Shown here piece after piece: positions 1 to 6,185 of a stretch of 8,300 nucleotides of DNA (positions within the stretch are counted from its first letter, which is position 1; every line of letters starts with the position of its first letter). The translations under genes and the position numbers were made by a program. Below the pieces are notes generated by a model. It was given only the letters and a program-made list of their open reading frames with translations, was not told the DNA's origin and did not search any database. The stretch comes from Chitinispirillaceae bacterium (GTDB taxonomy: Bacteria; Fibrobacterota; Chitinivibrionia; Chitinivibrionales; Chitinispirillaceae), in the NCBI GenBank assembly GCA_016926315.1, contig JAFGOU010000384.1:1-8300 (forward strand). Direction: 5' to 3'.

Positions 1-100
1 CGTTACAGCCGAGATAGGCCAGAACGCAGCATCCGGAGACGATGTGCGCCGCCCGGGCGAGTTGATTGCTCTCACGAATATACCCACGGGTCAGTTTCAC
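1..100 (-). CDS. Unrecognised protein, N-terminal 33 codons only (runs off the left edge)
   Basis: A reading frame opens with GTG at 100 and stays open to the window edge. It begins MKLTRGYIRES and continues with a stretch rich in Ala, Val, Leu and Cys (about residues 16-33, including SGCCVLAYLGC) that could be the start of a membrane segment. The start is chosen because AGGAG lies 8 bases ahead, overlapping the stop codon of the GMC oxidoreductase gene, and only 11 bases separate the two genes. It is therefore probably the fifth gene of the Rieske/cytochrome b/GMC operon. I do not recognise the family from 33 residues. It is probably real, because the spacing and ribosome site are better than chance would give. 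Confidence 0.6.
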   Translation of the reverse strand, partial: MKLTRGYIRESNQLARAAHIVSGCCVLAYLGCN

Positions 101-108
101 GCGCGCGA

Positions 109-113
109 CTCCT
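109..113 (-). promoter_or_regulatory. Ribosome binding site of the left-edge gene
   Basis: AGGAG on the minus strand overlaps the TAG stop of the GMC gene and lies 8 bases before the GTG at 100. It is the main evidence for that GTG start and suggests translational coupling to the GMC gene. Confidence 0.6.
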
Positions 114-1728
114 ATACGTTACGGTATATATACTCGGCAACCCTGAGCGAGTTTGCCATGATCGTGAAGGTCGAGGGAACGGGCAGACCCGACGGCATGA
201 AGCTGCCGTCGGTGACGAATAGGTTTTTTATATCGTGCGACCGGCAGAACCGGTCGAGCACCGATGTTTTCGGGTCGTCCCCGAACCGGCAGGTTCCCTG
301 TTGGAGCTCGCCGGCGGTGAACGGGTTCGGATGGTAATCTGCGCCTATTGCACCCATTTCCCGGTACAGATCAATGAGCCTTTCCGCCATTATCCGGGCC
401 GCGCTGACATTTTCCTCATGCGGCTGCACCTGAACCCGGGCGGCCGGGATGCCCCAGAAATCCCTCACCGAGCGGGAAAGCGTGACACGGGTCTGCGGAT
501 TCGGAAGATACTCGATGAAACTGTCGGATAGGAGATGGCGATACGAAAAAAATTTCTTCGCTCGCTCCCTGAGCCGCACACCCCAGATGCGTCCGGCGCC
601 GCCGTGCGACAGCGAGATCATGCGCTGTATGGGATTGGGATGCGGGAACAGGAATACGACCGTGCCGCCGCGCCGGTAGGTGAGGCCGCCGTTTTCGAGC
701 GTGTGCAGGTCCTGGATGCTTCTCTGGACAAAAGGTGAAACTCCGTCGACCGGCGCCGGAAACCGCTCTTTTTTGAAAAAACCCGTGACCTCGCACGGCA
801 TGGTGAATGTGAGGTTTTTTCCCACCTCCCCGGAGCTGTTTGCCAAGCCTTCCCGGTGTTTTTCAGCAGGGGAATTGAGCAGAAGCCGGGCGGTTTCTAT
901 GCTGCTGCAGGCCAGAATGAACATTCTGGCCCTTATCTGCGCGCTTATGTTATCCGGGCCGAAGAAGCGGACGCCGGTCAGCCGGTCCCCGGCGGATTCA
1001 AGATGGTATGCGCAGTGTTGCGGCAGCAGGGTGAGTCTGCCGGTTTCGGCCGCGCGGCGGAGGTACGTGATATGGGTGCTCGCCTTGGCGCCGGTCAGGC
1101 AGGGGTACGAGCCGCATAAACCGGAGTAGCTGCAGGGACCGCGGCCGCTTATCTCCTGCGCGAGCACGGCGCGGGGGGTGGTTATCGCATGATAGCCCAG
1201 GGTGCGGCAGGCGGCGTCGATACATCCGCTTACCGGGTGTTCCTTGAGGGGCGCGGCCGCGGGTAGGCCTGCGGCCGCGCCGTACGACGAACCGCTGATG
1301 CCGATATCCCGCTCGATCTGGTTGTAGAACGGTTCCAGATCGGCCAGGGTAATGGGCCAGTCCTTGTGCGTAGCGCCGGCCAATTTTCCGAAATTGCTTT
1401 GCGGCCGAAAATCCTCCTCCTGCATCCGGAAAAAAAATCCCGACATGACCCTGGTGCCGCCGCCCACGCAGGAGCCGGTCCAGAGATGGGCGGCGCGCAT
1501 CGGCGGTGCGCTTCCATACACGATCTCCCTCGCGCCGTGCTCGTCGTCGGGACGCAAGAGGGGCATGCGGCAAACGGTCAGTTCGTCCTTGCCGAGCCGT
1601 CGGTCGTCGAAATGCGGACCCCGTTCCAAAAGGGCGATGCGCAGGCCTTTGCCGGCGAGGTGAGCGGCCGCCGGAGCGCCGCCCGCGCCGCTGCCTATGA
1701 TACAGATATCGTACAGGGGGTCAGGCAT
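112..1728 (-). CDS. GMC-family FAD-dependent oxidoreductase (large subunit of a gluconate dehydrogenase-like enzyme)
   Basis: 538 aa, a normal length for the family. The FAD dinucleotide motif GSGAGG is at residues 12-17, followed by ALLERG at 32-37. GGGTRVMSG (89-97) is the second GMC signature, and the C-terminal domain has GTCRFGDDP (478-486) and LFVTDGSFMP (503-512). Family members oxidise alcohols or sugars at FAD; the substrate here is unknown. Cys199, Cys205 and Cys210 lie in a C-Y-G-C-Y-C-GAK pattern like the region that holds a 3Fe-4S cluster in membrane glucose dehydrogenases, so a cluster is possible. The catalytic His usually found three residues before the GT of the C-terminal motif is Leu475, and the usual Asn/His of the VNPT region is Pro518. 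There is no signal peptide; export may depend on a partner. The ATG overlaps the end of the subunit 3-like gene by 8 bp, and AAGGGA lies 9 bases ahead of it. Family assignment is firm; activity is not. Confidence 0.93.
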   Translation of the reverse strand: MPDPLYDICIIGSGAGGAPAAAHLAGKGLRIALLERGPHFDDRRLGKDELTVCRMPLLRPDDEHGAREIVYGSAPPMRAAHLWTGSCVGGGTRVMSGFFFRMQEEDFRPQSNFGKLAGATHKDWPITLADLEPFYNQIERDIGISGSSYGAAAGLPAAAPLKEHPVSGCIDAACRTLGYHAITTPRAVLAQEISGRGPCSYSGLCGSYPCLTGAKASTHITYLRRAAETGRLTLLPQHCAYHLESAGDRLTGVRFFGPDNISAQIRARMFILACSSIETARLLLNSPAEKHREGLANSSGEVGKNLTFTMPCEVTGFFKKERFPAPVDGVSPFVQRSIQDLHTLENGGLTYRRGGTVVFLFPHPNPIQRMISLSHGGAGRIWGVRLRERAKKFFSYRHLLSDSFIEYLPNPQTRVTLSRSVRDFWGIPAARVQVQPHEENVSAARIMAERLIDLYREMGAIGADYHPNPFTAGELQQGTCRFGDDPKTSVLDRFCRSHDIKNLFVTDGSFMPSGLPVPSTFTIMANSLRVAEYIYRNV

Positions 1729-2254
1729 TCAACCATTCCCTTTTAAAGGTATCGCCGTTGAGCCGCCAGGCAGCGCCGCCGCTGTTTCCGCCATGGCACG
1801 GCGCGGAAAAACATCCTTCAAGGGTCACATCGACGAGCAGATTGAAATCGTTCGTTGAACCGGGCCACTCCGGTTCCGCACTGTCTGACGCAACGGCGCC
1901 AAGCAGTTCTTCGCGCTTGTCCGGAGCCGTGGACGCAAACGTGTCGGCTCCGGACCGCTTCGCAAGCGCGTCCAGGCATTTGATGAGACGCCGGAGCGGT
2001 TGAAGGTACCGCTGCCGGAAGTATGGCGAGCATTCCTGGCCGGCATAATAACTTTCAATACCGAGCGCGAGCGCTCCGGGTTCGGTGTCGCCCGGAAAAA
2101 CACCCTCTGCCGCAAGCGCCAGTGTTTTCATCTCGTGCCCGGAAAGCGGCCTGGTGCGGATCCGGTTGAAAAGGCCGGTGACCTTGCCGGAAGGAAAAAC
2201 AAACCAGAATCCCGCAAAGGAAAGCAGCGCGCCAATGAATGCCCGTTTGGTCAT
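1721..2254 (-). CDS. Gluconate 2-dehydrogenase subunit 3 family protein
   Basis: 177 aa. An N-terminal hydrophobic segment (about residues 5-22) follows the basic MTKR and looks like an export signal or membrane anchor. The body matches the small subunit of membrane-bound gluconate/glucose dehydrogenases: a VFPGDTEPGAL stretch at 52-62, like the family's FP-x-D-x-x-PGA motif, and EGCFSAPCHGGN at 146-157 followed by AAW, like the family's G-x-F-x-x-P-x-x-GGN-x-x-x-x-W ending. In known enzymes this subunit binds the GMC flavoprotein, helps its maturation and, through its Tat signal, carries it across the membrane. Here the signal lacks an obvious twin arginine. The ATG at 2254 is chosen over an upstream one at 2392 because it overlaps the cytochrome b-like stop as ATGA and directly precedes the hydrophobic segment. 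It is the natural partner of the GMC gene immediately downstream. Confidence 0.85.
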   Translation of the reverse strand: MTKRAFIGALLSFAGFWFVFPSGKVTGLFNRIRTRPLSGHEMKTLALAAEGVFPGDTEPGALALGIESYYAGQECSPYFRQRYLQPLRRLIKCLDALAKRSGADTFASTAPDKREELLGAVASDSAEPEWPGSTNDFNLLVDVTLEGCFSAPCHGGNSGGAAWRLNGDTFKREWLNA

Positions 2255-2931
2255 GGGAAAATATATCGTCCGAAAAAAATGGAAATCATAACAAGCAGTG
2301 TCGTAAATCCCGCGAACCGCGCCGGGTGACGCACGATCGGGTCCCGGTTTCTTGCTCCGGTAAAAAGCGCCGGCCGTCTGATCAAAAGCCATAAAAAACC
2401 GGCGGTCAGGACGGGAATGATCATCGCATGGATCAGGAACGCCCTTACAAACGGGAGGACGGCTGTGTCAAAAAGTTCCGGAGCCGGCAATTCCGGCATA
2501 CGGGAGATAAAAGATTTATAGAGCGACACCGCTTCCGGATGGAGCGCGAGCAGAAGCCCGGTTATTTTCGCGGCGACGGCCAGAATCAACACCGGCAGGG
2601 CGAGGAGAAAAACCGTGAGCCTTGTCCGGAAATCCGCTGTAATAAAGAACGACATGCCGCAGAGCACCAGCGCCATAAGGAGCGTGAGCGCGGCCGAGAA
2701 GGCGTGAACGTCAACCATTATGCGACCCGCAAAAACCGATTCTTTGATATGATCGACGGCAAGGCCCGCCCTTTCCGGGAGCGGAACGTAGTACCACGCA
2801 AGACAAAAACCGGAGAGAACGGCGGTAATTGCAGAATACACCAGCAGATCGCGGGCGAAGAAATACAGGGTGCGTGGCATAAACCTTTCTGTCACACGTT
2901 GTTGCCGTGGGCCGATCGCGGCAACGGTCAT
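2251..2931 (-). CDS. Cytochrome b6-like membrane protein with only one pair of haem histidines
   Basis: 226 aa with about five membrane helices (roughly 24-48, 70-97, 104-130, 161-184, 206-224). The first four match helices A-D of cytochrome b6: FCLAWYYVP (42-50) is like FAMTFYYRP, the A-B loop ERAGLAVDHIKESV aligns with the b6 loop, and GRIMVDVHAFSA (69-80) matches GWLIRSVHRWSA. In helix D, VRAFLIHAMIIP (162-173) matches TRFYSLHTFVLP. His76 and His168 are the expected ligands of haem bL (bp). The second histidine of each pair, 14-15 residues later, is Leu90 in helix B and Leu182/Leu183 in helix D, so haem bH (bn) should be absent. The subunit IV region is reduced to one helix and has no PEWY motif. 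The ATG at 2931 overlaps the Rieske stop as ATGA. An alternative ATG at 2880 has AGAAAGG just ahead and would remove 17 residues. It probably forms a complex with the Rieske protein upstream. Confidence 0.82.
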   Translation of the reverse strand: MTVAAIGPRQQRVTERFMPRTLYFFARDLLVYSAITAVLSGFCLAWYYVPLPERAGLAVDHIKESVFAGRIMVDVHAFSAALTLLMALVLCGMSFFITADFRTRLTVFLLALPVLILAVAAKITGLLLALHPEAVSLYKSFISRMPELPAPELFDTAVLPFVRAFLIHAMIIPVLTAGFLWLLIRRPALFTGARNRDPIVRHPARFAGFTTLLVMISIFFGRYIFP

Positions 2932-3359
2932 TCCGTATAGCGGAAAGCGCTGTTCACGGTTTTTGCCGGATCAACGCGCAGGGTTCCATCCGCGTTTTTA
3001 TGAATATAATACCGGTCCAACGGCCGTTCGACCGGACCTTTTATTGGGTTGCCGTAGAAGTCGAACTCCGCGTTGTGGCACGGGCAGCGCAGGCGCCCGT
3101 TGTCCAGCCGCAGCATACAGGAGCGGTGCGTGCACACATCACTCATCGCGAACAGCCCCCGGGAGTCCCGGCCGATTAAAAGTCTGTTCTTTTCATCGTG
3201 CGCGATCCGGCCCTCCGTATACCGGGAAAGGGCGCCGATCACGCATCCGGTCTGCCGGGAACTGAAAAAGAAAAAATGTTTCAACGCCCACAGGAGACCG
3301 CCTGACCAAAGCACCGTGAGCACACCGAAGAAAAAGCGCAGAAACGACCGGCGCCGCAC
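2928..3359 (-). CDS. Rieske [2Fe-2S] protein with Tat-type N-terminal anchor
   Basis: 143 aa. MRRRSFLRFF fits the twin-arginine pattern RR-x-F-L-(K/R), followed by a hydrophobic helix (about 9-33), as in Rieske proteins of bc complexes that stay anchored by an uncleaved Tat signal. Box I is CTHRSC (Cys76, His78, Cys81) and box II is CPCH (Cys92, Cys94, His95). Cys76, His78, Cys92 and His95 should bind the cluster, while Cys81 and Cys94 form the stabilising disulphide. KGPVERPL (107-114) is the Pro-loop region. After the box II His the sequence is NAEFD where high-potential proteins have GS-x-YD, so the potential-raising Ser and Tyr are Ala97 and Phe99. The start is GTG; no strong ribosome site is seen, and the start rests on the Tat motif. 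The adjacent cytochrome b-like gene overlaps by 4 bp. The protein should donate to or accept from the membrane cytochrome on the outer face of the inner membrane. Confidence 0.93.
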   Translation of the reverse strand: MRRRSFLRFFFGVLTVLWSGGLLWALKHFFFFSSRQTGCVIGALSRYTEGRIAHDEKNRLLIGRDSRGLFAMSDVCTHRSCMLRLDNGRLRCPCHNAEFDFYGNPIKGPVERPLDRYYIHKNADGTLRVDPAKTVNSAFRYTE

Positions 3360-3382
3360 CGGGTACGCGCGGTACGCCGATG

Positions 3383-3457
3383 TTACAACGGGGTGGAGCG
3401 GTCGGTGATGGATAGTCGCCTGCCTGGTTTATGGTCGGTTGCGCGAAACGGTTTCAT
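3383..3457 (-). CDS. Possible 24-codon leader peptide upstream of the Rieske gene
   Basis: In the 105-base gap between the NicO-type transporter and the Rieske gene, a small frame starts with ATG at 3457, begins MKPFRATDHK and ends in TAA. AGGGGG lies 3 bases ahead of the ATG and overlaps the transporter's TAG stop. The peptide is basic, has no membrane segment and resembles nothing I know. It could be a translated leader, or it could be chance in a gap that otherwise links two operons. No convincing sigma70 promoter or T-tract terminator is visible in this gap. Confidence 0.25.
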   Translation of the reverse strand: MKPFRATDHKPGRRLSITDRSTPL

Positions 3458-3464
3458 GGTCCCC

Positions 3465-4514
3465 CTACTGCGTTGGCATGACCATCACGGCGCCGATGCC
3501 TACAAGTATGCACCCGCCCGCGAAACGCAGCCACAAACCGATGGTGGTCATTTTTTCCGCGGAAATCATGCCCATTGCCTTGTCCCTGCCGATGATCGAA
3601 AGGTAACTGGCAATCGCCACGGTAAGCGCCGCCCCAATGGCCATGCCAAGCACGGAAATGATGCCGTACAGGTACATATTGAAAGAAATGGAAAATACCA
3701 GCACGAACCACGCCAGCGGGCACGGGACGATGCCGGCAAGAACCGCTATCGTATACAGGGAATACCTGTCGAATTCGGCCCGTTTTTTTTCAAGTGACAG
3801 AAACGATATCTTGTTGCGGAACAGGGTGATGAACATGAGCGCCAGTCCGGTCAGAATGACAAATACGCCCCCGATCCTTTTCGATAGTTCCGCCATGTCT
3901 CGCTGTGAACCCATGCTGAGGGAATGGAGGACCAGATACAGTATCAGGCTGAGCAGGAAGGCCATGCCGATATGGGTCAGCGAAACGATCATCCCGGCCG
4001 TCAGCGCATCGCGCCGCCGGCGCTTGATGTCGCTTGTCAGGAAAAACGTTCCGAGAAGGACCTTGCCGTGACCCGGACCCGCCGTGTGGCCAAGGGCATA
4101 AACGAGCGAAATGAGGAATATGACCAATACCCTCCAGACCGAAAAATCCTCTTTGAGGCTTTTCATGGTCGCGGAAAGCTTTTCATTCATTTCGCGCTGC
4201 CATACCACAAGCGGATACCAGAACGGCGGATCGTTGGTTTTTAGCTCCCCGTTTGCGGAGCCGTGCAATGCCCCAAAAGGGTTACGCCCCGCCTGTTCGC
4301 GTTCAGGGAGCGCGGTATCGCCGGCGACCGGTTGCCCACGTGATATGCCGGTTACTTCGGAAGATTCGAACGGATTGTCGAATGAGGTTTCGACCGCGCG
4401 CTCGTTTCCGGTGTCCGGCTCGGCGCCAAAGGGCGATGCGACGATTGAGAAAACGAGCGCCAGAGCCGCGGCCGCGAGGAGGAAACCCGATCGATGCCCG
4501 GGAAAAGAGTCCAT
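3465..4514 (-). CDS. NicO/RcnA-family nickel/cobalt transporter
   Basis: 349 aa inner-membrane protein. After an N-terminal hydrophobic segment (11-29) comes a low-complexity, probably periplasmic linker (about 30-125), then a core of five or six helices. The signature HTAGPGHGK is at 143-151, a second conserved-type histidine is at 181 (SLTHIG), and GIVPCPLAW at 261-269 matches the G-x-(I/V)-PCP motif of RcnA and relatives. Members export Ni2+ or Co2+, or are proposed importers when paired with DUF1007 proteins. The His-rich cytoplasmic loop of E. coli RcnA is absent here (239-252 has none), so specificity is uncertain. The linker contains two NPF tripeptides (47-49 and 78-80). The gene starts 3 bp after the DUF1007 stop, with GAAGG about 9 bases ahead of the ATG, so the two are surely co-transcribed. 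Confidence 0.85.
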   Translation of the reverse strand: MDSFPGHRSGFLLAAAALALVFSIVASPFGAEPDTGNERAVETSFDNPFESSEVTGISRGQPVAGDTALPEREQAGRNPFGALHGSANGELKTNDPPFWYPLVVWQREMNEKLSATMKSLKEDFSVWRVLVIFLISLVYALGHTAGPGHGKVLLGTFFLTSDIKRRRRDALTAGMIVSLTHIGMAFLLSLILYLVLHSLSMGSQRDMAELSKRIGGVFVILTGLALMFITLFRNKISFLSLEKKRAEFDRYSLYTIAVLAGIVPCPLAWFVLVFSISFNMYLYGIISVLGMAIGAALTVAIASYLSIIGRDKAMGMISAEKMTTIGLWLRFAGGCILVGIGAVMVMPTQ

Positions 4515-4517
4515 GGA

Positions 4518-5084
4518 TCAGCCTTCTCTGAAGGAGATCGTCGGCCGGTTTACATGTTTGACGGTTTTCATCTGGAGAGACGCCTGGATTTTTTTTGAGA
4601 GGTTCTGAAGCCCCAGATCTTTTTCAAAGGTGGTGAAGGCCACATAAATGACCGGATCGAAAAAATAGATTTCAAAAGATTGAGCCTCTTCTGTGGATGG
4701 GATATCGAGGGGGAGGTAAAAAGTATACGAAGCCATGTCGGTTTCCTTTATGATACGGGCGCTGAACCGCTGCGGCTCCGGGACCGGCAGATTCCTGCCG
4801 TTCACGGACATGACCACGAAATAATCGTTTTTTTCCAGACTCTTGAATGCTGTCGTGAATAACGCGGCCTGCTCATTCTTGTTCAGTTCGTTGTTTTTGT
4901 CCACGTCATATTCTTTTTTTATAAAGGCGGTAAACATCCGGTCGAAGGTCCAGTTGACAAAAACACCCTTGAGTCCGGAATCGTCCACGCAGAAGTGTAC
5001 CTTGTATTCAATGAATATATGGGCATGACCATAGCACAGCGCGGCCAGAAACGGAATGAACACAAGAAGCCGTAGTTTGATCAT
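4518..5084 (-). CDS. DUF1007 family periplasmic protein, partner of the NicO-type transporter
   Basis: 188 aa. A short signal peptide (1-19, MIKLRLLVFIPFLAALCYG) is followed by HAHIFIEYK, the typical opening of DUF1007 proteins (usually HPH). Cleavage after Gly19 would leave His-Ala-His as the mature N-terminus, a plausible metal site. Residues 60-71 (DVDKNNELNKNE) fit a 12-residue EF-hand loop with acidic or Asn side chains at positions 1, 3, 5, 9 and Glu at 12, though the usual Gly at position 6 is Asn. The C-terminal half is beta-rich (YTFYLPLDIP, FEIYFFDPVIYVAF). DUF1007 proteins are often encoded beside NicO/RcnA transporters and are thought to serve metal transport in the periplasm; the precise role is not established. 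The only upstream gap (5085-5160) carries a hairpin but no clear promoter. Confidence 0.82.
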   Translation of the reverse strand: MIKLRLLVFIPFLAALCYGHAHIFIEYKVHFCVDDSGLKGVFVNWTFDRMFTAFIKKEYDVDKNNELNKNEQAALFTTAFKSLEKNDYFVVMSVNGRNLPVPEPQRFSARIIKETDMASYTFYLPLDIPSTEEAQSFEIYFFDPVIYVAFTTFEKDLGLQNLSKKIQASLQMKTVKHVNRPTISFREG

Positions 5085-5110
5085 CGCGATCCGCCGGGAG
5101 TGTGATAATC

Positions 5111-5129
5111 CGACGGACTTCGCCCGTCG
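5111..5129. repeat. Short intergenic hairpin (6-bp stem)
   Basis: CGACGG and CCGTCG flank a 7-base loop (ACTTCGC) in the 76-base gap between the 330-aa barrel gene and the DUF1007 gene. No T-run follows on the minus strand, so it is not a standard intrinsic terminator. It might act as a processing or stability element between the two gene pairs. Confidence 0.35.
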
Positions 5130-5160
5130 TTGACAGCAAATGAAGGCGAACCATACCCGA

Positions 5161-6153
5161 TCATAAATAGAATCTCAGTCCGAACGAAAACGGAAAAACC
5201 ATAAGAACGCTCGCTGTCTCGGATGGCGGGAAATCCCGGTACCCGGTCTCCAGAAGAGCGGCCCGGATACCGCCGTCCAGGTAGACGACCCCGTAGCCGT
5301 AGCTGATCTCAATGCCGATCCCGCCGCCCGCGAAAACTTGATATCGCGCGCGTTTTCCCGTGGTCTCCTCGTCCTGAACCGACGAAATGACGTACACTGC
5401 GCTGTCCGGCAGAAAGAACGAGTATGATTTTCTTTTCACCAGCTGATGGGAGGCGGTGAGAAGCGCTCCTTCGCAGGAGGCATAACAATAAGGGCTCACC
5501 ACGCCGCGATCGAACTTCATGCCCACGTGGATCGGAAGTGAAATGAAATTCATGGACTCTTCGGCCCTGGTCGTGAAATAGGAACCCTGCATGTCGGCGG
5601 TCGAATCCGAAATACCGTATTTGATTTGGGTGTTGCGGAAGGCAATTTCCACGTAAAACAACTCTTGTATCGGAAAAATGACGCCGATATTGAATAAAAG
5701 ATCGCCCTTGCTCTGCGAAGAATAGAGCGGGGATCCGGTTGAAAATCGCGACAGGCTGTAGCCCATGGATATGTCAAGAAGCAGGTCGAGAAGCGGCTTA
5801 TTGCTTCCGATGCCGGTCATAATACCCGTTTTGTGCATTGCCGGGTTGTGGAACGGGTTTGAGGAGTAATCGGTTGTGTCGGCCGCGGGCGTGCTTTCGC
5901 CGGCAAACGGGTTGACAAACGCGTCCTCCGTGTCTGGTGCCGGAGAAATGGAATCGGCGGGAACCACGCCGGAATCGGCCGCCAGTAGCGTTGTGCCGGG
6001 TGTGTCGGCGGGAAGGGAAACCGCGCCGGAATCGGCGTCAGCAGCGAAGGGTTGCGGTGCCACGGGCGGAATAGTTGCCGTGTCAGGATTCTGCGCTGAA
6101 ATCAACAGACAGAAAGGGAGCAGCAGTGACGCGGTAAAGAGCGGGGTCTTCAT
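5161..6153 (-). CDS. Outer-membrane beta-barrel protein with a low-complexity N-terminal linker
   Basis: 330 aa. A signal peptide (1-20, ending LLISA) is followed by a linker (21-108) rich in Ala, Asp, Pro, Ser and Thr, with imperfect ADSG-x-V repeats (39-44 and 59-64) and two NPF tripeptides (81-83, 99-101). From about residue 112 the pattern alternates polar and hydrophobic residues, with many aromatics and Gly (LLFNIGVIF, VFAGGGIGIEISYGYGVVYLDGGIRAALLETG), and the chain ends PFSFGLRFYL, as expected for an eight-to-ten-strand barrel of the PorT/OmpA-like beta-barrel type. The exact family and ligand are unknown. The start codon is 32 bases after the stop of the small lipoprotein-like gene, so both probably share a transcript. 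The NPF tripeptides recur in the linker of the NicO-type transporter two genes downstream. Confidence 0.72.
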   Translation of the reverse strand: MKTPLFTASLLLPFCLLISAQNPDTATIPPVAPQPFAADADSGAVSLPADTPGTTLLAADSGVVPADSISPAPDTEDAFVNPFAGESTPAADTTDYSSNPFHNPAMHKTGIMTGIGSNKPLLDLLLDISMGYSLSRFSTGSPLYSSQSKGDLLFNIGVIFPIQELFYVEIAFRNTQIKYGISDSTADMQGSYFTTRAEESMNFISLPIHVGMKFDRGVVSPYCYASCEGALLTASHQLVKRKSYSFFLPDSAVYVISSVQDEETTGKRARYQVFAGGGIGIEISYGYGVVYLDGGIRAALLETGYRDFPPSETASVLMVFPFSFGLRFYL

Positions 6154-6185
6154 AGGAGCGGTATTTGCGGTTCCTTTCCCGTCAT

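Noticed and set aside
680..1129. Long plus-strand reading frame opposite the GMC gene
   Set aside because: It is antisense to clear GMC motifs, has no ribosome site or recognisable domain, and is expected in GC-rich coding DNA.
2428..2940. 170-codon plus-strand frame opposite the cytochrome b-like gene
   Set aside because: Very rich in Arg, Glu and Gln, as the antisense of membrane-helix codons usually is; no start signal or family match.
5111..5129. Rho-independent terminator after the 330-aa barrel gene
   Set aside because: There is a 6-bp stem but no run of T on the minus strand after it.
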